The notes: generated by a model not told the origin, from the letters alone. Shown: positions 29,975 to 43,135, counted from the stretch's first letter. The stretch is 64,000 bases of DNA from Amoebidium appalachense (GCA_963693365.1 CAVNZM010000007.1:6076001-6140000); one strand, 5' to 3'. Numbers and translations are program-made.

Positions 29975-30744
29975 GCCAGCAAATCCCAAACTCAAACAGC
30001 CAATCGTAGATCTGAAACGTGAAAACGCCTTTTTTGGTCCGATTTGCGGCTCTCTGACTGGACCAAAACAACGGCAATTCAAAAAACTCAATAAAACGCT
30101 ACAACTTTTAAATCATTGGTTTAACTTTTCTAAAACTTTCTAAAATAACGTAACTATTAGTCAACTTAAGTTTAGGACTCCGCTTCACAACAAAAGTCAC
30201 GTGCTTTACACGTCTACACTAAGGGAGGGGCGAAAAGACAGAGAATTTTCTCCTCGAGAGCGATTCTGATCGTTCGCCGCATGGAACCAATGACGTCAGC
30301 AAGACTATGTGAGATGACGAAACAACTTTCTTTCGGAGCTACCGATGCTAGCTAGCCTCTGCTTACCCATAATATGTAATAGGGGTGTCATATACTACGA
30401 TGGCGCTCATTGTTGCCTAGCATGTACATATGTCACTGGCTGCATTTGATTGGCTGCGCTGGATAACGCAGTAGGCCGTCGAATGTGGCTGGGCCTCCGG
30501 CAGTGTCCACGCAATAAAAAGTGTGTAAACCCCCTGAAACAACTGCGACCCAATGATTACCCCTGGAATTACGTATCAAAAAGAATACGCATGATTGACT
30601 CTCTGCGTATCGGCATTCTAATTTAATTGATATGTAGCTAATCGCTAGGCGCATTGCGATCCTATACCAACCAGCTTTAGCCAAATTTCAAAGAAGGGGG
30701 ATCTCCTAAGCAACGATTCGATGTTCCAGTTTGGAGTCTGCTTG
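29975..30744 (+). repeat. Upstream copy of the duplicated flank, with an insertion
   Basis: It matches 25966-26528 except for about 217 extra bases at 30328-30544. These are bracketed by the 9-base direct repeat GAAACAACT (30319-30327 and 30536-30544). The extra DNA contains AATGTGGCTGGGCCTCCGGC, which recurs with one change near 30915. Confidence 0.85.
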
Positions 30745-30790
30745 CAGCGCCGCGAAGCAGCCCATCGCATCTTTTTAGATGACGATATCA

Positions 30791-30863
30791 AGATTCACCA
30801 TATTAGGCTTTTCAAAGCAAGATGCTATTGGTGGAACTTCCCTATTGGTCTAGAGAGCATCAA
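30791..30863 (+). promoter_or_regulatory. Promoter-associated repeat with two ATTGG boxes, copy 1
   Basis: TTCACCATATTAGGCTTTTC, then CTATTGG, CTATTGGT and AGAGAGCATCAA. The same order recurs at 41212-41283 in the 5' flank of the dehydrogenase gene. ATTGG is the inverted CCAAT box bound by NF-Y in animals and fungi. Confidence 0.6.
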
Positions 30864-31187
30864 GTTGGATCCCCCAAAACACCTACAATGCGGGTGGGGG
30901 ATTTAGGGGGAGTCGAATGTGGCTGGGCCTCTGGCAGTGTGTAAAAACCCCATTTAGGGCAAGTCTCAGCTGTCGAGGACACTTCATGATGAAGTTGGCC
31001 AAAGCCTCAGCGACATGCTCGCGCGCGAGTGGCCCCCCGACTCGCCTCAGCAGAAGCGTTGGTGGCTTTTGAACGGAGGGCTTTTTCCCGGAAGGCTAGG
31101 CAGTTACAACACATTATAGACACTGGAATAGAGGCTCTCTTATACACATATCATTTTGCGCGAATAGCCAAGCCACTCTCAGTCAAC

Positions 31188-31346
31188 ATGGATGTAGAGG
31201 CGGTGACACGATTTGTGGCGGACAGCACGGTGCTAGGAACGGAGCTCAGCGGGCTGGCGCTACGGCTGGCGGCTTTGGCTGCCGACGCACGGGGTGCAGC
31301 AGACAGAGTGAAGGCCGACAGGGCGAGGCTGGACGAGGAGAGCTGA
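31188..31346 (+). CDS. Short Ala/Arg-rich helical frame, possible first exon of the BTB gene
   Basis: ATG at 31188 begins a 52-codon frame ending TGA at 31344-31346. It is rich in Ala, Leu, Asp and Arg with heptad-like spacing (VLGTELSGLALRLAALAADA), so probably an alpha-helical or coiled-coil segment. The only donor-like site before the stop is the GTGAAG near 31306. It might be the 5' exon of the BTB gene 2.7 kb downstream, where an N-terminal helix would be plausible. It could also be a small separate gene. No family is recognised. Confidence 0.35.
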   Translation: MDVEAVTRFVADSTVLGTELSGLALRLAALAADARGAADRVKADRARLDEES

Positions 31347-31659
31347 GGATGGGGGTGACGGTTGTGGTAATGATGGTCGTGTGCGCATGTGTGTTTTGGG
31401 GGGGGGGGGGGGGGGGGAGGAAGCGGGCGGGGGGGAAGGGGGGGGGGAGGGGGGGTCTGCGGATAATATTGGGGAGATGCACTGACCTCGGTTTCATTTC
31501 TTTCTCTGTTCCCTTTAACATCATGCAGTCTTGGGTTTTTTGACTGTGCTGGTGTAAGAACGGTCTCTGTTGTGGTGTAGTGTGCTGGTTGCTTTATAAA
31601 GGATACCCAAAGCGTGTAGGCTCGGGCATATAAGTGTACATGCATATGGTGCGGATAAG

Positions 31660-32480
<821 letters not shown>

Positions 32481-32898
32481 TGCCCCTCCCCCCCCCCCCC
32501 CCGGGCATCACATACACACGAATTCTTGTATGGTATGTGTCGTTCTTGTAGCTGCAGGGTTTGTGTCGCACTGTTTCATTCTTATGTCTCTTTTCTACAT
32601 CTCCGTCAGCCATCCCTATCTCTTCTGGCTTATTCTCTATCCCATTGTGCTGAGTTATTTGTGACTGTGTGTCTCCTTTCCTTTGTGCACCTAAAGATTA
32701 CCATACTGGTTATGACGTAACGCTTCGATAAACCTTTGCCTGTGCTGCACATCTCCCTCTCACTCCCTTCTTGTCCCCCATCTCCCCCCTCCCCCACCCC
32801 ACCCCCACCCCCCACCCCTCTCCGAACACTCCCCTTTCCTTCTGTCCTGTTCCTCTCACAGACTGTCTGTCCCGTCTTGCCTCTCACTCCTTGTGTTT

Positions 32899-32936
<38 letters not shown>

Positions 32937-33121
32937 TGTTTGTTTCATGTTGTATTTGCCCTCAAGCCCTTTGTATTCTCGCGCCATCCATTTCTCAATT
33001 TGCATCCTGCAGTTCCCCTGTGACTACATGTTTTTGTGTTTTCTTCTCACCGGCAAGGCACGTTTCCTCTCTGCCTGCCTCCCTTCCTGCTCCCCCCTCC
33101 CCCCTCCCCCCACCCCGCCCC

Positions 33122-33235
33122 CCTCCGGCTCTGCTTATTATGCACACTCTTATGTGTGGTTTGCACTCTGCATCCTGTAGTCCGTTGTTAATGTGCACTG
33201 CGTACCTTATAGCACATTCAAACCTACCACCACCA
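33122..33235 (-). repeat. Dispersed element copy E (minus)
   Basis: Reverse strand: GGTTTGAATGTGCTATAAGG, TACGCAGTGCACATTAACAA, GATGCAGAGTGCAAACCACA, GAGTGTGCATAATAAGCAGA, GCCGGAGGGG. On that strand it is preceded by (TG)n and G (33269-33310) and followed by a G-rich run. Confidence 0.8.
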
Positions 33236-33283
33236 TCACTACTACGTGGCACCCGGGGCAACCACACCTCCCCCCCCCCCCCC

Positions 33284-33315
<32 letters not shown>

Positions 33316-33620
33316 AACAAAAAAGAAAGAAAGAAAAGAAAGAAAAAGACAAGATAAGAAAAAGAAGAAAGAAAACGAAAGAAAGTTAAGAAACGACAAC
33401 ACACACAAAACAAAGCAAACAATCTCATTCTGCTTCCTGCCTACCGGCCTTTTCTGTTTTGCTCCATCATCTATCTGTTCCGTTACGGCTGTTGTTATTC
33501 CTCCCCGAGCTGCCAATTTCGCAGTCCCTGCAACGTTTCCTCTTTGTAATATTTTCTATTTTTTTCTTAATCTTGTGTGCGTGTGCATAGTAAGCGCCCG
33601 CGCACTTGCATGTGTGGGTG

Positions 33621-33657
<37 letters not shown>

Positions 33658-33680
33658 AACTGTGTGCATGTGTGTGTGCA

Positions 33681-33713
<33 letters not shown>

Positions 33714-33960
33714 GTGTGTATGTTTTAAGTGTGTGGATGTGTGTGCGTGTGGATGTGTGTGTGTGTGTGTGCGTGTGTGTGTGCGCGCGTGTGTGTGTGT
33801 TTGTGTTTATGTGGGTGGGTGGGTGTGTCTGTGTTGGGCCGCACTGCCAGGGTCGACATGGGTGGATAAGTGGTTATTTTCATTACCTCCCCCCCCCCCC
33901 CCCAAAAAAGAAAAAAAAAGAGGGGGGGGGGGGGGGGAGGGGGGAGGGGGGGAGAGGAAA

Positions 33961-34004
<44 letters not shown>

Positions 34005-34065
34005 AAGGACCCAGTATTGAACTGCAGCAGTATTGCCACTTCCAATAATTAACACTCCCGTGCAG

Positions 34066-35263
34066 CCCAGACGGCACCGTCTTCATCGACCGCTCCCCCG
34101 CACTGTTTGCCTACGTGCTCGATTTCCTCCGCGCGGGCGGGCAGATGCAGCGGTGGCTGCAGGATGAGGGGGAGGAGGAGGCTCTGAGGGGTGAGTTTGA
34201 CTATTTCGAGCTTCCCTGGCCAAAGGAAGACCCGGCGGTGCCTGTGGTTGAGGCGTTTGGGTGGGAGCTTGAGTGTGGAGATCGAGGGGGTGATTGAGGA
34301 TATTGCCTGGGTGGATTCGAATGGCACACGGGCTTTGGGGGGACGGTCGACTGACCGTGAAGACTGTGTAGCCGTTCTCTGGGACACCTGGACGGGGGCA
34401 AGTCTACATACCTGGCGAAAGGCAGAGTTGGACTCGGAGAACACAAAGCTATTCAGTATGTCTTGGTGGTGCATACATATGTGCGGTGTATGAAGACCCG
34501 GAGCCAGGGGCGTGCACGCATGTCTTATTGCACAGCTCAGAGGACGGTTCATGGGTACAGACAATTCCTGTCGAGAAGCCTTACCCGGGCAGCGACAGCA
34601 TTTGTATTGTGATAATGGGAAGCCGCCTTATGATAACTCGCAGGGAGAATGTAACAGCGTGGGATATCGTGTCTGGGTCAAGGTTGTGGGTTTCCGACAA
34701 TACACAATTTGGCGGGGATAGCATCGAGCTGAACTATAACGTTGAGGTGTGCATATGTCTGGCAGAAAGCGGCTGTGCGATCATGGACATAACAACGGGC
34801 CAACACATCTACCAAATAGGGGGTCTTATGGATGACACGTACTTCCGAGATTGTTACCCGGTGGGTAGAACGGTGCGCCTCATAACACGTGACCGTGACG
34901 GATTGCATTTCCGTTCTGTTGGTGAGAACGGAACGCTTATTCCCCAAATCCCCCTGGCACTGTTGGTGGGCAATTAAATTGCAGAGTGTACGCTTGAAGC
35001 AAGATTTTACAGCGCAGACGTTATTGGTATACGCACCAGCAACACATATCAAATGTACCGCCTGTTTTTCCCAAGCCCATCCCGTGTGGAGATTGCCGAG
35101 TCTCGCATTATCCGATTGGGTGATAGCGAGGACTGGTGGGAGCAAGTGGCGAGGTTCTTGTGGAAGGAGAGGGCTATGGTGGCCGCGGGGCCGGATGGAA
35201 GGGTGAAGGTGTGGAGACCAAAGGAGAAAAAAGAATCTCGTAAGCGTGCACAGGTATAGTTGT
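34066..35263 (+). pseudogene. BTB/KCTD-type domain plus beta-propeller-like protein, disrupted as sequenced
   Basis: After an acceptor (CCCGTGCAG ending 34065), PDGTVFIDRSPALFAYVLDF followed by LRAGG, GEFDYFELPW is the second half of a KCTD-type BTB domain. The next 330 codons have WD/propeller-like strands (IEDIAWVDSNGTRALGG, CVAVLWDTWTGASLHTW, ENVTAWDIVSGSRLWVS, AAGPDGRVKVWRP). As read, the frame changes by one base near the G5 run at 34285-34289, changes again near 34450-34460, and has an in-frame TAA at 34975-34977 with similar protein continuing to 35263. The block is intron-free over 1.2 kb, unlike its neighbours. It may be a pseudogene, or a live gene with sequence errors. The first half of the BTB domain (the NVGG motif) was not found upstream. 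AATAAA at 35696-35701 is a candidate end signal. The architecture resembles KCTD3/SHKBP1-like proteins. Confidence 0.6.
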
Positions 35264-35413
35264 ATAGCCGTCATACAGTATTGGATGTTTCGAGGGAGTG
35301 GTTTGCTAGACCAAGTGTCGGTACGTATTGGGTGATTTGATGGAACAAAGAGGTGAAATGTTTGTGTAAATGCACTAGTACTGGAAGTGACGTGTTAAAC
35401 TTTTTCTTCCCCC

Positions 35414-35444
<31 letters not shown>

Positions 35445-36358
35445 TTTTTTTTTTTTTTTGTATTGTAGATGAACTGACTTGTGTTTAGGTGGTGGTGGTT
35501 AGGCAGTAGTCACAGCAATGAAACTTGTGTGTATGGTTGCTTGGTGCTGTTGCAGCACACGTCATCATTAGAACACCTTCAAATTCATGATAGTTGGTAG
35601 GCACTCCATCTTAAAGGTAGTACCCAGTCGAACTTATAATGAATCATTGTTCGTGCATTTTTTATCTTGTGTGTAGGATGAACACGAAGCTTTCATAATA
35701 AAGGCCTGGTGTGAATGCACTGATTAGCCAGTAAAATGTTGAGGCATGGATATAGACCTCCTCCTTACTAATCGGCTGCCGGTTCGGTTAGCACTTTATA
35801 AATCGATATCTCTGGCTGTGAGCTGTGTCAGGTGTGTTTGTGCCAGCGTGGACATGTGGGTGTAGCGACATGTTACATTAATAATTACAAAGGGTGGAGA
35901 GTGTGGGTGTGGTTGCGCCTACGTAACTTAATGTTGTGTGTGCACGGTGCCTGCGTGCCTCCGTGCGCCTCCGTGACCGCATGCGTGTGTGCCTCGAGTG
36001 CATGTGTGGGTGCGTACCCGTGTGTATGTTGGTGTGTGTGTGCATGTGTTCGTGCATGTGTGCACGCACACATGCACACACACACGAACATACATACCCT
36101 TCACTCTCCTTCATGAGATCACTCTCTATCACTCTCTCCCTCCCTCCCGGACTTTCTCTACCTAACTGTCTCTCTATATGTCTCCCCCCATGCCTTCCTC
36201 CATCTCCCTCTCCTCGCAGAGTCTCTCTCTCTCTCTCTCTCTCCCTCTCCCCTCCCCACCCCCCCTCCCCTCGCTTGAGACGTTTCCTCTCTCACGCGCG
36301 CTCTCTCTATCTCTCTTTCTCTCTCTCTCTCTCTCTCCCCCCCCCCCCCCCCCCGAGG

Positions 36359-36397
<39 letters not shown>

Positions 36398-36470
36398 CCC
36401 CTCCCTCCCTCTTTCTCTCTTCCCCCCCCTCTCCCCGAGGCCCTCTCTCTCTCTCTTTCTCCCTCCCCGA

Positions 36471-36569
<99 letters not shown>

Positions 36570-36911
36570 GCTCTGGTTCGTTTTGTGTGTATCTTTTCAA
36601 TGAGATCATGACGATGTCATTGCTCATTGCGTGTGTGTGTCCGACTCGCATGTCATTGCGTGTGTGTGCGTGTGTGTGTGTGTCACTGTGTGCGTGTGTG
36701 TGTGTGTGTTTGTAAATGTGTGTGTGTACGACTCGGAGTATGATGCGTGTGGGTGGGTGGGTGGTGTGGGTGGGTGGGTGGGTGGGTGGGTTTTTGTGTG
36801 TATACTACATAGGATGTGTGTGTGTGCATGTGCGTGTGTTTGTGTGTCTTTGTGTGTGTGTGTGTGTGTGTGTGTCTGTCTGTCTGTGTGTGCGTGTGTT
36901 TGTGAGTGTCA

Positions 36912-36974
<63 letters not shown>

Positions 36975-37562
36975 AGCGTGTGTGTGTGCCGTGCGTGTGT
37001 GCAGTTACGCGGTTTGTACATGTTCATGTGTCATGAGGGAGCCATGGGCCTCTCAACAGCCAAGCGCAAAAATGTACACACTGAGCGTACCATACTAATG
37101 CACAGGGGGTGACTAATATCAAGAAATTTTGAAATTAGGAGAAATAGTGCTATTTCTTTGCCTCAAAAATTAAGATATAAGACCTCACCAAAACTTGGTG
37201 GATTCTTAACAACATGCCTCCCCCCTCCCCCCCCCCCCCTCTCCCCCCCCCCCCCTCTCCCCCCCCCCCCCCCCCCCCCAACACACACACACACACGACC
37301 GGACCACATGAGGCTATGCCACCTCGTAATAATCCGACAATTAGACCCTATTTCCAAAGTGCCTACGTTCTAAATCTTGAAATTCATTCATCCCCACAAC
37401 ACAAACCAAACTCATATCTATATCAAAGCGACAAAAAACTCAACCTAACGTTAACTATTCATACAGTGCAGGAACATATTCCTACTTTTCGGGTTGTTCT
37501 ATATTATGTATCCAAACGGCACTGGCCATGAATTCTATTGGAGGGGGGCAAAAGCAAATATC
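35264..37562. other. Convergent intergenic DNA, mostly microsatellite
   Basis: C-run then T-run at 35410-35459; unique DNA with AATAAA to about 35830; TG/CA-rich 35930-36090; (CT)n with C-runs 36120-36565; (TG)n and GGGT 36630-36990; unique DNA near 37010-37210; C-run and CA 37217-37295. No gene is supported. Confidence 0.6.
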
Positions 37563-37794
37563 TTAAGCCAGGCCCACAAGCTTCTCGCTCACCTCCCACA
37601 GCCTGGCCGCTTGCTCCGCATCTGCTGCCGGGCCAGCCGGTGTGGCCACGTTGCAGTCGGAGAAATATTTGCCACTGACCCCCTCGGCCAATGGGGACAC
37701 GGCTAGGAAGACGCTCGTGGCTGCCCCCTGCTGCACAGTCTTCCACGTCAAGAATCCTGTATGTGTGTGTGGGTGGGGGGGGGGGGGGGGGGGG

Positions 37795-37841
<47 letters not shown>

Positions 37842-38082
37842 CGCGCGCTGTGTGCGCGTATGCGCGAGCATATGCGTGGTGTTGGATGATGGTGAGGACG
37901 TGGTGCAGCTTACAGGCACGATGAAAACATTAGGGTGCACACACCTACCACGGACAGAACCCAAGCTATGGATCTAAGACGACAAGGTGGCTCGCAAGTG
38001 GAGGAGAGTGAGATAAAGGGCAGAGGTAATGTGGCCAAGAGAGAAGGCGAGGATGAATGAGGGAGACAAAGAAGGGGGGAGG

Positions 38083-38114
<32 letters not shown>

Positions 38115-39773
38115 CTAGAATGTAGGGCATGGTTCGAATAGGAAATAACAACGAAGGGGTAAGCACGAGCAAGCCACTAGGGCTAACACCAAGGTGCACA
38201 AGCCAGTCAGCCACGTGGCATGCATCAACAGCAGATAGAGCAAGAGCTTATAGCAGAGTAAGCCAGGGGGGAAGGGGAGGTTCAGGTTTAAGAAGCCGTA
38301 TGTGGCACATTGTCAAGATGATGAGGAGGGCAGTAGGAGGGTAGTAGGAAGAAATAAAAGGGTGATTGAAAGTGGTTGAGATGAGGAGAGAACGGATGGG
38401 CAGGAACTACATAGCACGAAAGTGTTCTGTGCAACTATCAGTGAGAGAGGAGGGACATCTACCTCCCTATGCAGACAAGGAGAAGTAACGTCGCAGCACC
38501 CACAGATGCCATGCGGCCAAATACACGTACATAAGGCACACATACTAGTGGCCACAACCAATAACACCCCTACACTTATTACAAGACTGAATCCCCTACC
38601 AATCACGTCGACCAGCAATCCGGTCAAACCCGTGATGTAGCGCTGCAGATCCGTCTTGATAGCCCCAGGGTGCAGCGCATTGGCGGTTATTTTTAGCCCC
38701 TGCTCTTTCATTCGTCGAGCCAGCTCCAATGCAAACAGTATGTTTGCTGTTTTTGATTGGCCATAAGCGTACGAGGGCCCACCCCGTCCGCTGTACCAGG
38801 TGTCCTTGCCCTTGAGGTCGTCAAAGCGGATCCGGGCCCCTCCAATCCGGTGGGCCGACGACGATAGTATCACCACACGGGCTGGCTGGGCCTCCTGCGG
38901 TCATGCACACACGTGCACGAGAAGAAGGAAAGCAGGGAATTGTGTTATTGGGACAGAAGACACGAAAATGGACGGGCAAAAAGGAAAATAAAAGAAAAGA
39001 AAAGAAAGTAAAGAAAAGAAAGAAAGAAAGAAAAAGGGGTAGGCTAGATTTATCATGCTAAGGGATTTAAAAAAAAAAGTAGCAGCCAGCAATTTTTGAA
39101 ATATTCCATGAAGACCCAACCGCGGGTACCGACGTTGTGAGTGGGTTGTGTGGGTTACCCAGAAGTTAAATTATGTCTAGGTGAACTTAGCCAATATAAT
39201 TTGCTGCCACTTTTTGCTCAAAAAAACTTTGAAATCATAACCTCAATGAAAGAACACTGGCTTTATTCGCCACCCCAGAGTCCTTGTACAATTCAGCACT
39301 AAGGAACAAAACAACATTCTACTTGTTCTCTTTCCACCCTTAAACATTTCCCCTCACTCATCCATTTCAATTACTTTACCTCGTCCCCACCACCGCACAT
39401 TTTGCCACAGCAGACGCAAGCGTGACCCCACCTTGAGACAATCAAGCAGCAGGTTCACCAACAGGAAATGACCCAGGTAATTGGTGCCAAATTGCATTTC
39501 GAACCCGTCTGCTGTTTCCTCATAGGGGCAGCCCATGATCCCTGTGTGCCGTGTCAGCGTGTCAGTTGCAGAGAACACGGCCTCCATGCACAGCCACACA
39601 GGCATCCAGTTGGGAACATGCTGGCAAGCTGTGTGCACAAGTGCTGAGCATGCAACCACGGAAAAATGACAAATAGACAGTTGGCGTTTGGGTGAGTTCA
39701 TCACCGGGTCACAGTTTGAACCACGAAAGAGACCTGGCGACATATAGAGAGAGAGAGAACGGGTTGGGGGGAA

Positions 39774-39804
<31 letters not shown>

Positions 39805-40860
39805 GGGGGAGGGAGGGAGAGAGGGAGGAAGGGATCCAGGGCAAGGGAGCCTCGGGAGGGAGGGACGGAGAGAGGGAGGGAGGGAGGCGGGGAGGGAGGG
39901 AGAGGGACAGAGGGAGGGAGGGAGGGAGGGAGAGGGAGAGAGGGAGGGAGGGAGGGGGGGAGGGGGGGGAGAGAGAGAGAGAGGGAGGGAGGGAGGAAGG
40001 GAGGGAGGGAGAGAGAGGGAAAGAAAGAGAGAGAGAGAGAGAGAGGGGGGGGGGGGGGGGGAAGAGAGAGAGAGAGTGTGTGTGTGTGTGTAGGGATGTG
40101 AACCTTGGGGGGGAAGGCAGGTAGGAAACACACTCGCACACACACTAGCTTTGTTCGACGGGAGAAACAGTGCGCAAGCAACGAAGCGAGGAGAAGCGCC
40201 TGGCTGTTGGCATCTTACCGGCATTGCAGATGAGAACATGCAGGGGCAGATTTAGTACCTTGAACTTGGCCGCAAACTCCCTCACCGACTTCAGCGAGGA
40301 CAGGTCCAGCACCATGACCTTCAGCTTTAGCGTTCCTTTGCCCTCGCCCTTTGACCTCTGCTGCAGGTCAGCCACTGCCTCCTCCGCCTTCTCTGTGCTA
40401 AGGCAGGCCATGTACACCGTCGCTCCAGCACCAGCAAGCACGTAGGCAGTTTCCTTGCCAATCCCTGTTTGAGTGTGGTTAGTAAAAGTGCTTGGCTCGA
40501 TGCAACAAAGCGGGGGCTCACAAGCAGAATTGAGACGTTGACAGGAAAGGAAAACATTTTTGTGTTGCGAAGAGCCGAAGAGGTGAACGCACTTAAGCCC
40601 CATTAACTACTCCACGCTGCTCACACCACCATCATTAAAACAACCAATGTGGGAATCCTATAACATATAGTTTACATGTTTGATTTGCACCAAGCCTCAC
40701 CTGAATTGGAGCCCGTTACCAGCACGTTCTTGCCCGACAGGTCTGGCTTTTCCTTTGCTATGATGTCTTCGGCGGTGGTTGTCCAGTCGTAGCCATTGCT
40801 GCGTGCACTGCCCTCGGTGTTGACGAAATAGTTGAGCGTTTTCGCTAAGTAGCTTGCCAT
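37563..40860 (-). CDS. Short-chain dehydrogenase/reductase, retinol dehydrogenase / TIC32 / WWOX-like
   Basis: Predicted NAD(P)-dependent oxidoreductase of the classical SDR superfamily. Five exons on the minus strand: 40860-40701, 40464-40219, 39541-39432, 38894-38600, 37756-37563 (1005 bases, 334 residues, all phases consistent). Key sites: cofactor-binding TGSNSGIG at residues 49-56, LICNAG near 131-136, a serine in ILSSSAH (183-185), and catalytic YGQSK (Tyr216, Lys220) followed by TANILFALELARR. HPGAIKTDL matches the usual HPG motif after the active site. The N-terminus (YDWTTTAEDI before the Rossmann fold) resembles the TIC32/RDH11-14/WWOX group. No signal peptide or clear membrane segment. 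Substrate cannot be read from sequence; retinoid, steroid or other lipid carbonyls are possible. It is divergent from the RhoGAP gene upstream. Confidence 0.93.
39760..40085 (+). repeat. GA-rich tract in an intron of the dehydrogenase
   Basis: G-run of about 26 at 39776-39803, then (GGGA)n and (GA)n and a second G-run at 40047-40061. It lies in the intron between exons 40464-40219 and 39541-39432. Confidence 0.9.
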
Positions 40861-42440
40861 ACTTGCTTCCTTCTAGGATTTAAATGCGTGAATGTTATCA
40901 TATATGCGATGACTTATTCACGATGAATAGCCTGTATGGCTGGCCCCTACCGAAGAAATCCTTTTTTTTTTCTTCCGTCGTGTCTCCCTTGAGGAAATGG
41001 GCAGAGCCGTGCGCTGTCCAAGTGCGCGGCTGTATCATGAAAGTCTTTTTTTACCTTACAGTCGTCGTAGAGTGCCGAATTTTTTTCGGAACTGCAGAGA
41101 ACAAAGAAATTGTAAGTGGATATCTAAGTGGATACCAATACGTATACCAAAAACGTTGCCTGTAGTCCGACAAGTCATGTCCAGAGCCACTGTGTGACGT
41201 AAGAATCTAAGAAGTTCACCATATTAGGTTTTCCAAGACACGTTAATATTGGTTCACTTTTCTATTGGCTAAGAGAGCATCAGGCAGGGTCGACACTCGA
41301 CATCCGAGGAGCCAGTCACTGTATTACACGGTACCGAGGGTTTGTTTTAGCTTGTAGAATAGCACTTGTGCCCAAAAGAATTGTTTTCCAGGCGCCTTCA
41401 CTTTTGATAACGCACATATACATTTAGCCAACTTCAAACGGCCCGTCCGCGGCCGCACTCGACCTTCGGCACGAGGGTCGGCACGTCGACGCGGCGTGCA
41501 CGTGCACGCGCATTGTCGCGCGATTGTCGGGACCCGTCAGCCTGTAAGGTTTGCAGAAGCGTTTGCAGAATGCCCAAACCCTATAGACCCACGCCGACCA
41601 CACAATTTGCTTGCTAAATACCTCTGAGTAAATGCGTATTTTCTCGATATCGCTGCTAATATTCATTTTTCGCTACATGATCTACCTTATGTAGCCAGTA
41701 TCTTTAGTATCGTCTCCATCGGATCCATCATCCCCGCTCTCTTCACTAAAGTTGCGCTGACTCACAGCTGAGCCCAACACATTTGAGGTAGCGATTGGAG
41801 GGCTTGGAAGGTTTTTTCTCTAATGATTGGTTACCTTACAGCTGACGGACCAAAGCCTTTTTTGATTAGTTTTTTATCATGCTTGTTATATAAGCCAAAA
41901 TGTTGATTGGATAAAGATGAAAGTTGTGATCAGTGATTGGATTCCTAAAACATAGCAGAGCGGCAATTGCATTCTGTTTTAGAAATCCCTGGCAAATAAA
42001 CCCGTACGATGTCTATAGCCATCTAAAGAATATGTAACTCTGACAAAGTAGATGTTCTTAATGGCAAAATCAAAAACTCGTTAAACTCTATTGATCACTA
42101 AATTTTTCTTTTGCCTGGATTTATTCAACTGTTATCTACCTTGAAGTTCCAAATTCACATAAACTCCACTGAATACAGTTTGGAAATTGTTAAATTTAGT
42201 GGTTCGCTCTGATTTGTTTAAAAAGCTTTAAATCTTGTAGATCAGGCATGCTATGTTTGCCACCGTTACATGCCGTGTGAGCCGGCGGACTCAGCCGAGT
42301 AGGTTTGGGTTGACACACAACGTTACCAGAAATCTTGCTAACCACGGTTTCCAAACCCGTCTTGCCAAGTTAGCTAGTACTACCACCACTATGTGTTAGT
42401 ATATACATAGGTCTTTTAGATAAGAGCTTGTCTAGTTAAT
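40861..42440. promoter_or_regulatory. Divergent promoter region of the dehydrogenase and RhoGAP genes
   Basis: A 1.58 kb stretch without microsatellites. It has several CCAAT/ATTGG boxes (near 41253, 41271, 41793, 41825, 41907, 41937) and the repeat at 41212-41283. Near 41440-41530 it becomes CpG-rich. I infer a shared bidirectional control region; there is no clear TATA box. Confidence 0.5.
41212..41283 (+). promoter_or_regulatory. Promoter-associated repeat with two ATTGG boxes, copy 2
   Basis: TTCACCATATTAGGTTTTCC, then TATTGG, CTATTGGCT and AAGAGAGCATCAGG. It is homologous to 30791-30863. It lies about 350 bases upstream of the dehydrogenase ATG. Confidence 0.6.
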
Positions 42441-43135
42441 ATGAGAGAAATGGGTTTCGCAAAGATATTCACCATTGAGAGGAAACTCTCGAGCGGACCA
42501 CACGAGGTACGCCCCTTCAGTTTGTTTTCTTTTGAGTTTCCTTGTGTGCGTCTTTATCTCCTCATTCACCTGATTTCTTGTGCGGTCTTGGTCGCTTTTG
42601 CAGTGTTCAGGGACGTGTGTGTGCAAACAACGTAGATGGCCCTGTAAGTCCCAGCCGTTTTTTTGTTTGTTTTTTTTGTTTTTTTTTGCTTGTTGGTTTG
42701 TGCCCATTTGTTTGTCTAGCGACAACAGAAACGTGCATTAGCCCATGTCCAACGTGATATTACTACTAATTCACAACATGAATGCCTGCCATACATTCTG
42801 TGTCCCTTGTGTGATTATGAATGCAGGTGTTCTTCTGCCTTTCCACATGGAACCCATTCCCTGCAACTGTATTTATGTACAGATGGTTCCCAACAATCGG
42901 TGTCATTATTTCTTTTCATTTCGATTTTTTGTTCCCTTTTCTATTATTGGCATTGTTGTTTTTTGTTGGTGAATTCAGTTAAATTATAACCCAGTTTTTG
43001 AACACCTTTGCTCGCAGTATTTCCCGGGTTCGTAGAATTTTGTTTGTTGTTTGATAGTGCAGAATCAGGGTGTGTTTGAATGGTACTGAGCGACATCGCA
43101 GCAAACGTTTACACCAATGCCACCCCGATCCCCCC

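Larger units (their letters stand above)
29798..31187. promoter_or_regulatory. 5' flank shared by SCAI (minus) and the BTB gene (plus)
   Basis: The roughly 1.4 kb between the SCAI ATG and the next plus-strand ATG lacks microsatellites and G-runs, unlike nearly all the surrounding DNA. It contains CCAAT boxes, a CACGTG E-box near 30199 and a TGACGTCA cAMP-response-type site near 30291. All are also present in the intronic copy at 25966-26528. I infer a divergent promoter. A 61-codon frame at 30721-30906 (start ATG) is unrecognised. Confidence 0.5.

Noticed and set aside
30721-30906. 61-codon frame starting MFQFGVCLQ
   Set aside because: It lies in the repeat-shared promoter region, has no family resemblance, and overlaps the module also found at 41212.
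34975-34996. A 21-base mini-intron removing the in-frame TAA of the BTB gene
   Set aside because: GTGGGC...GCAGAG would restore the frame, but every other intron here is over 200 bases and such tiny introns are known only from unusual lineages. An error or pseudogene is simpler.
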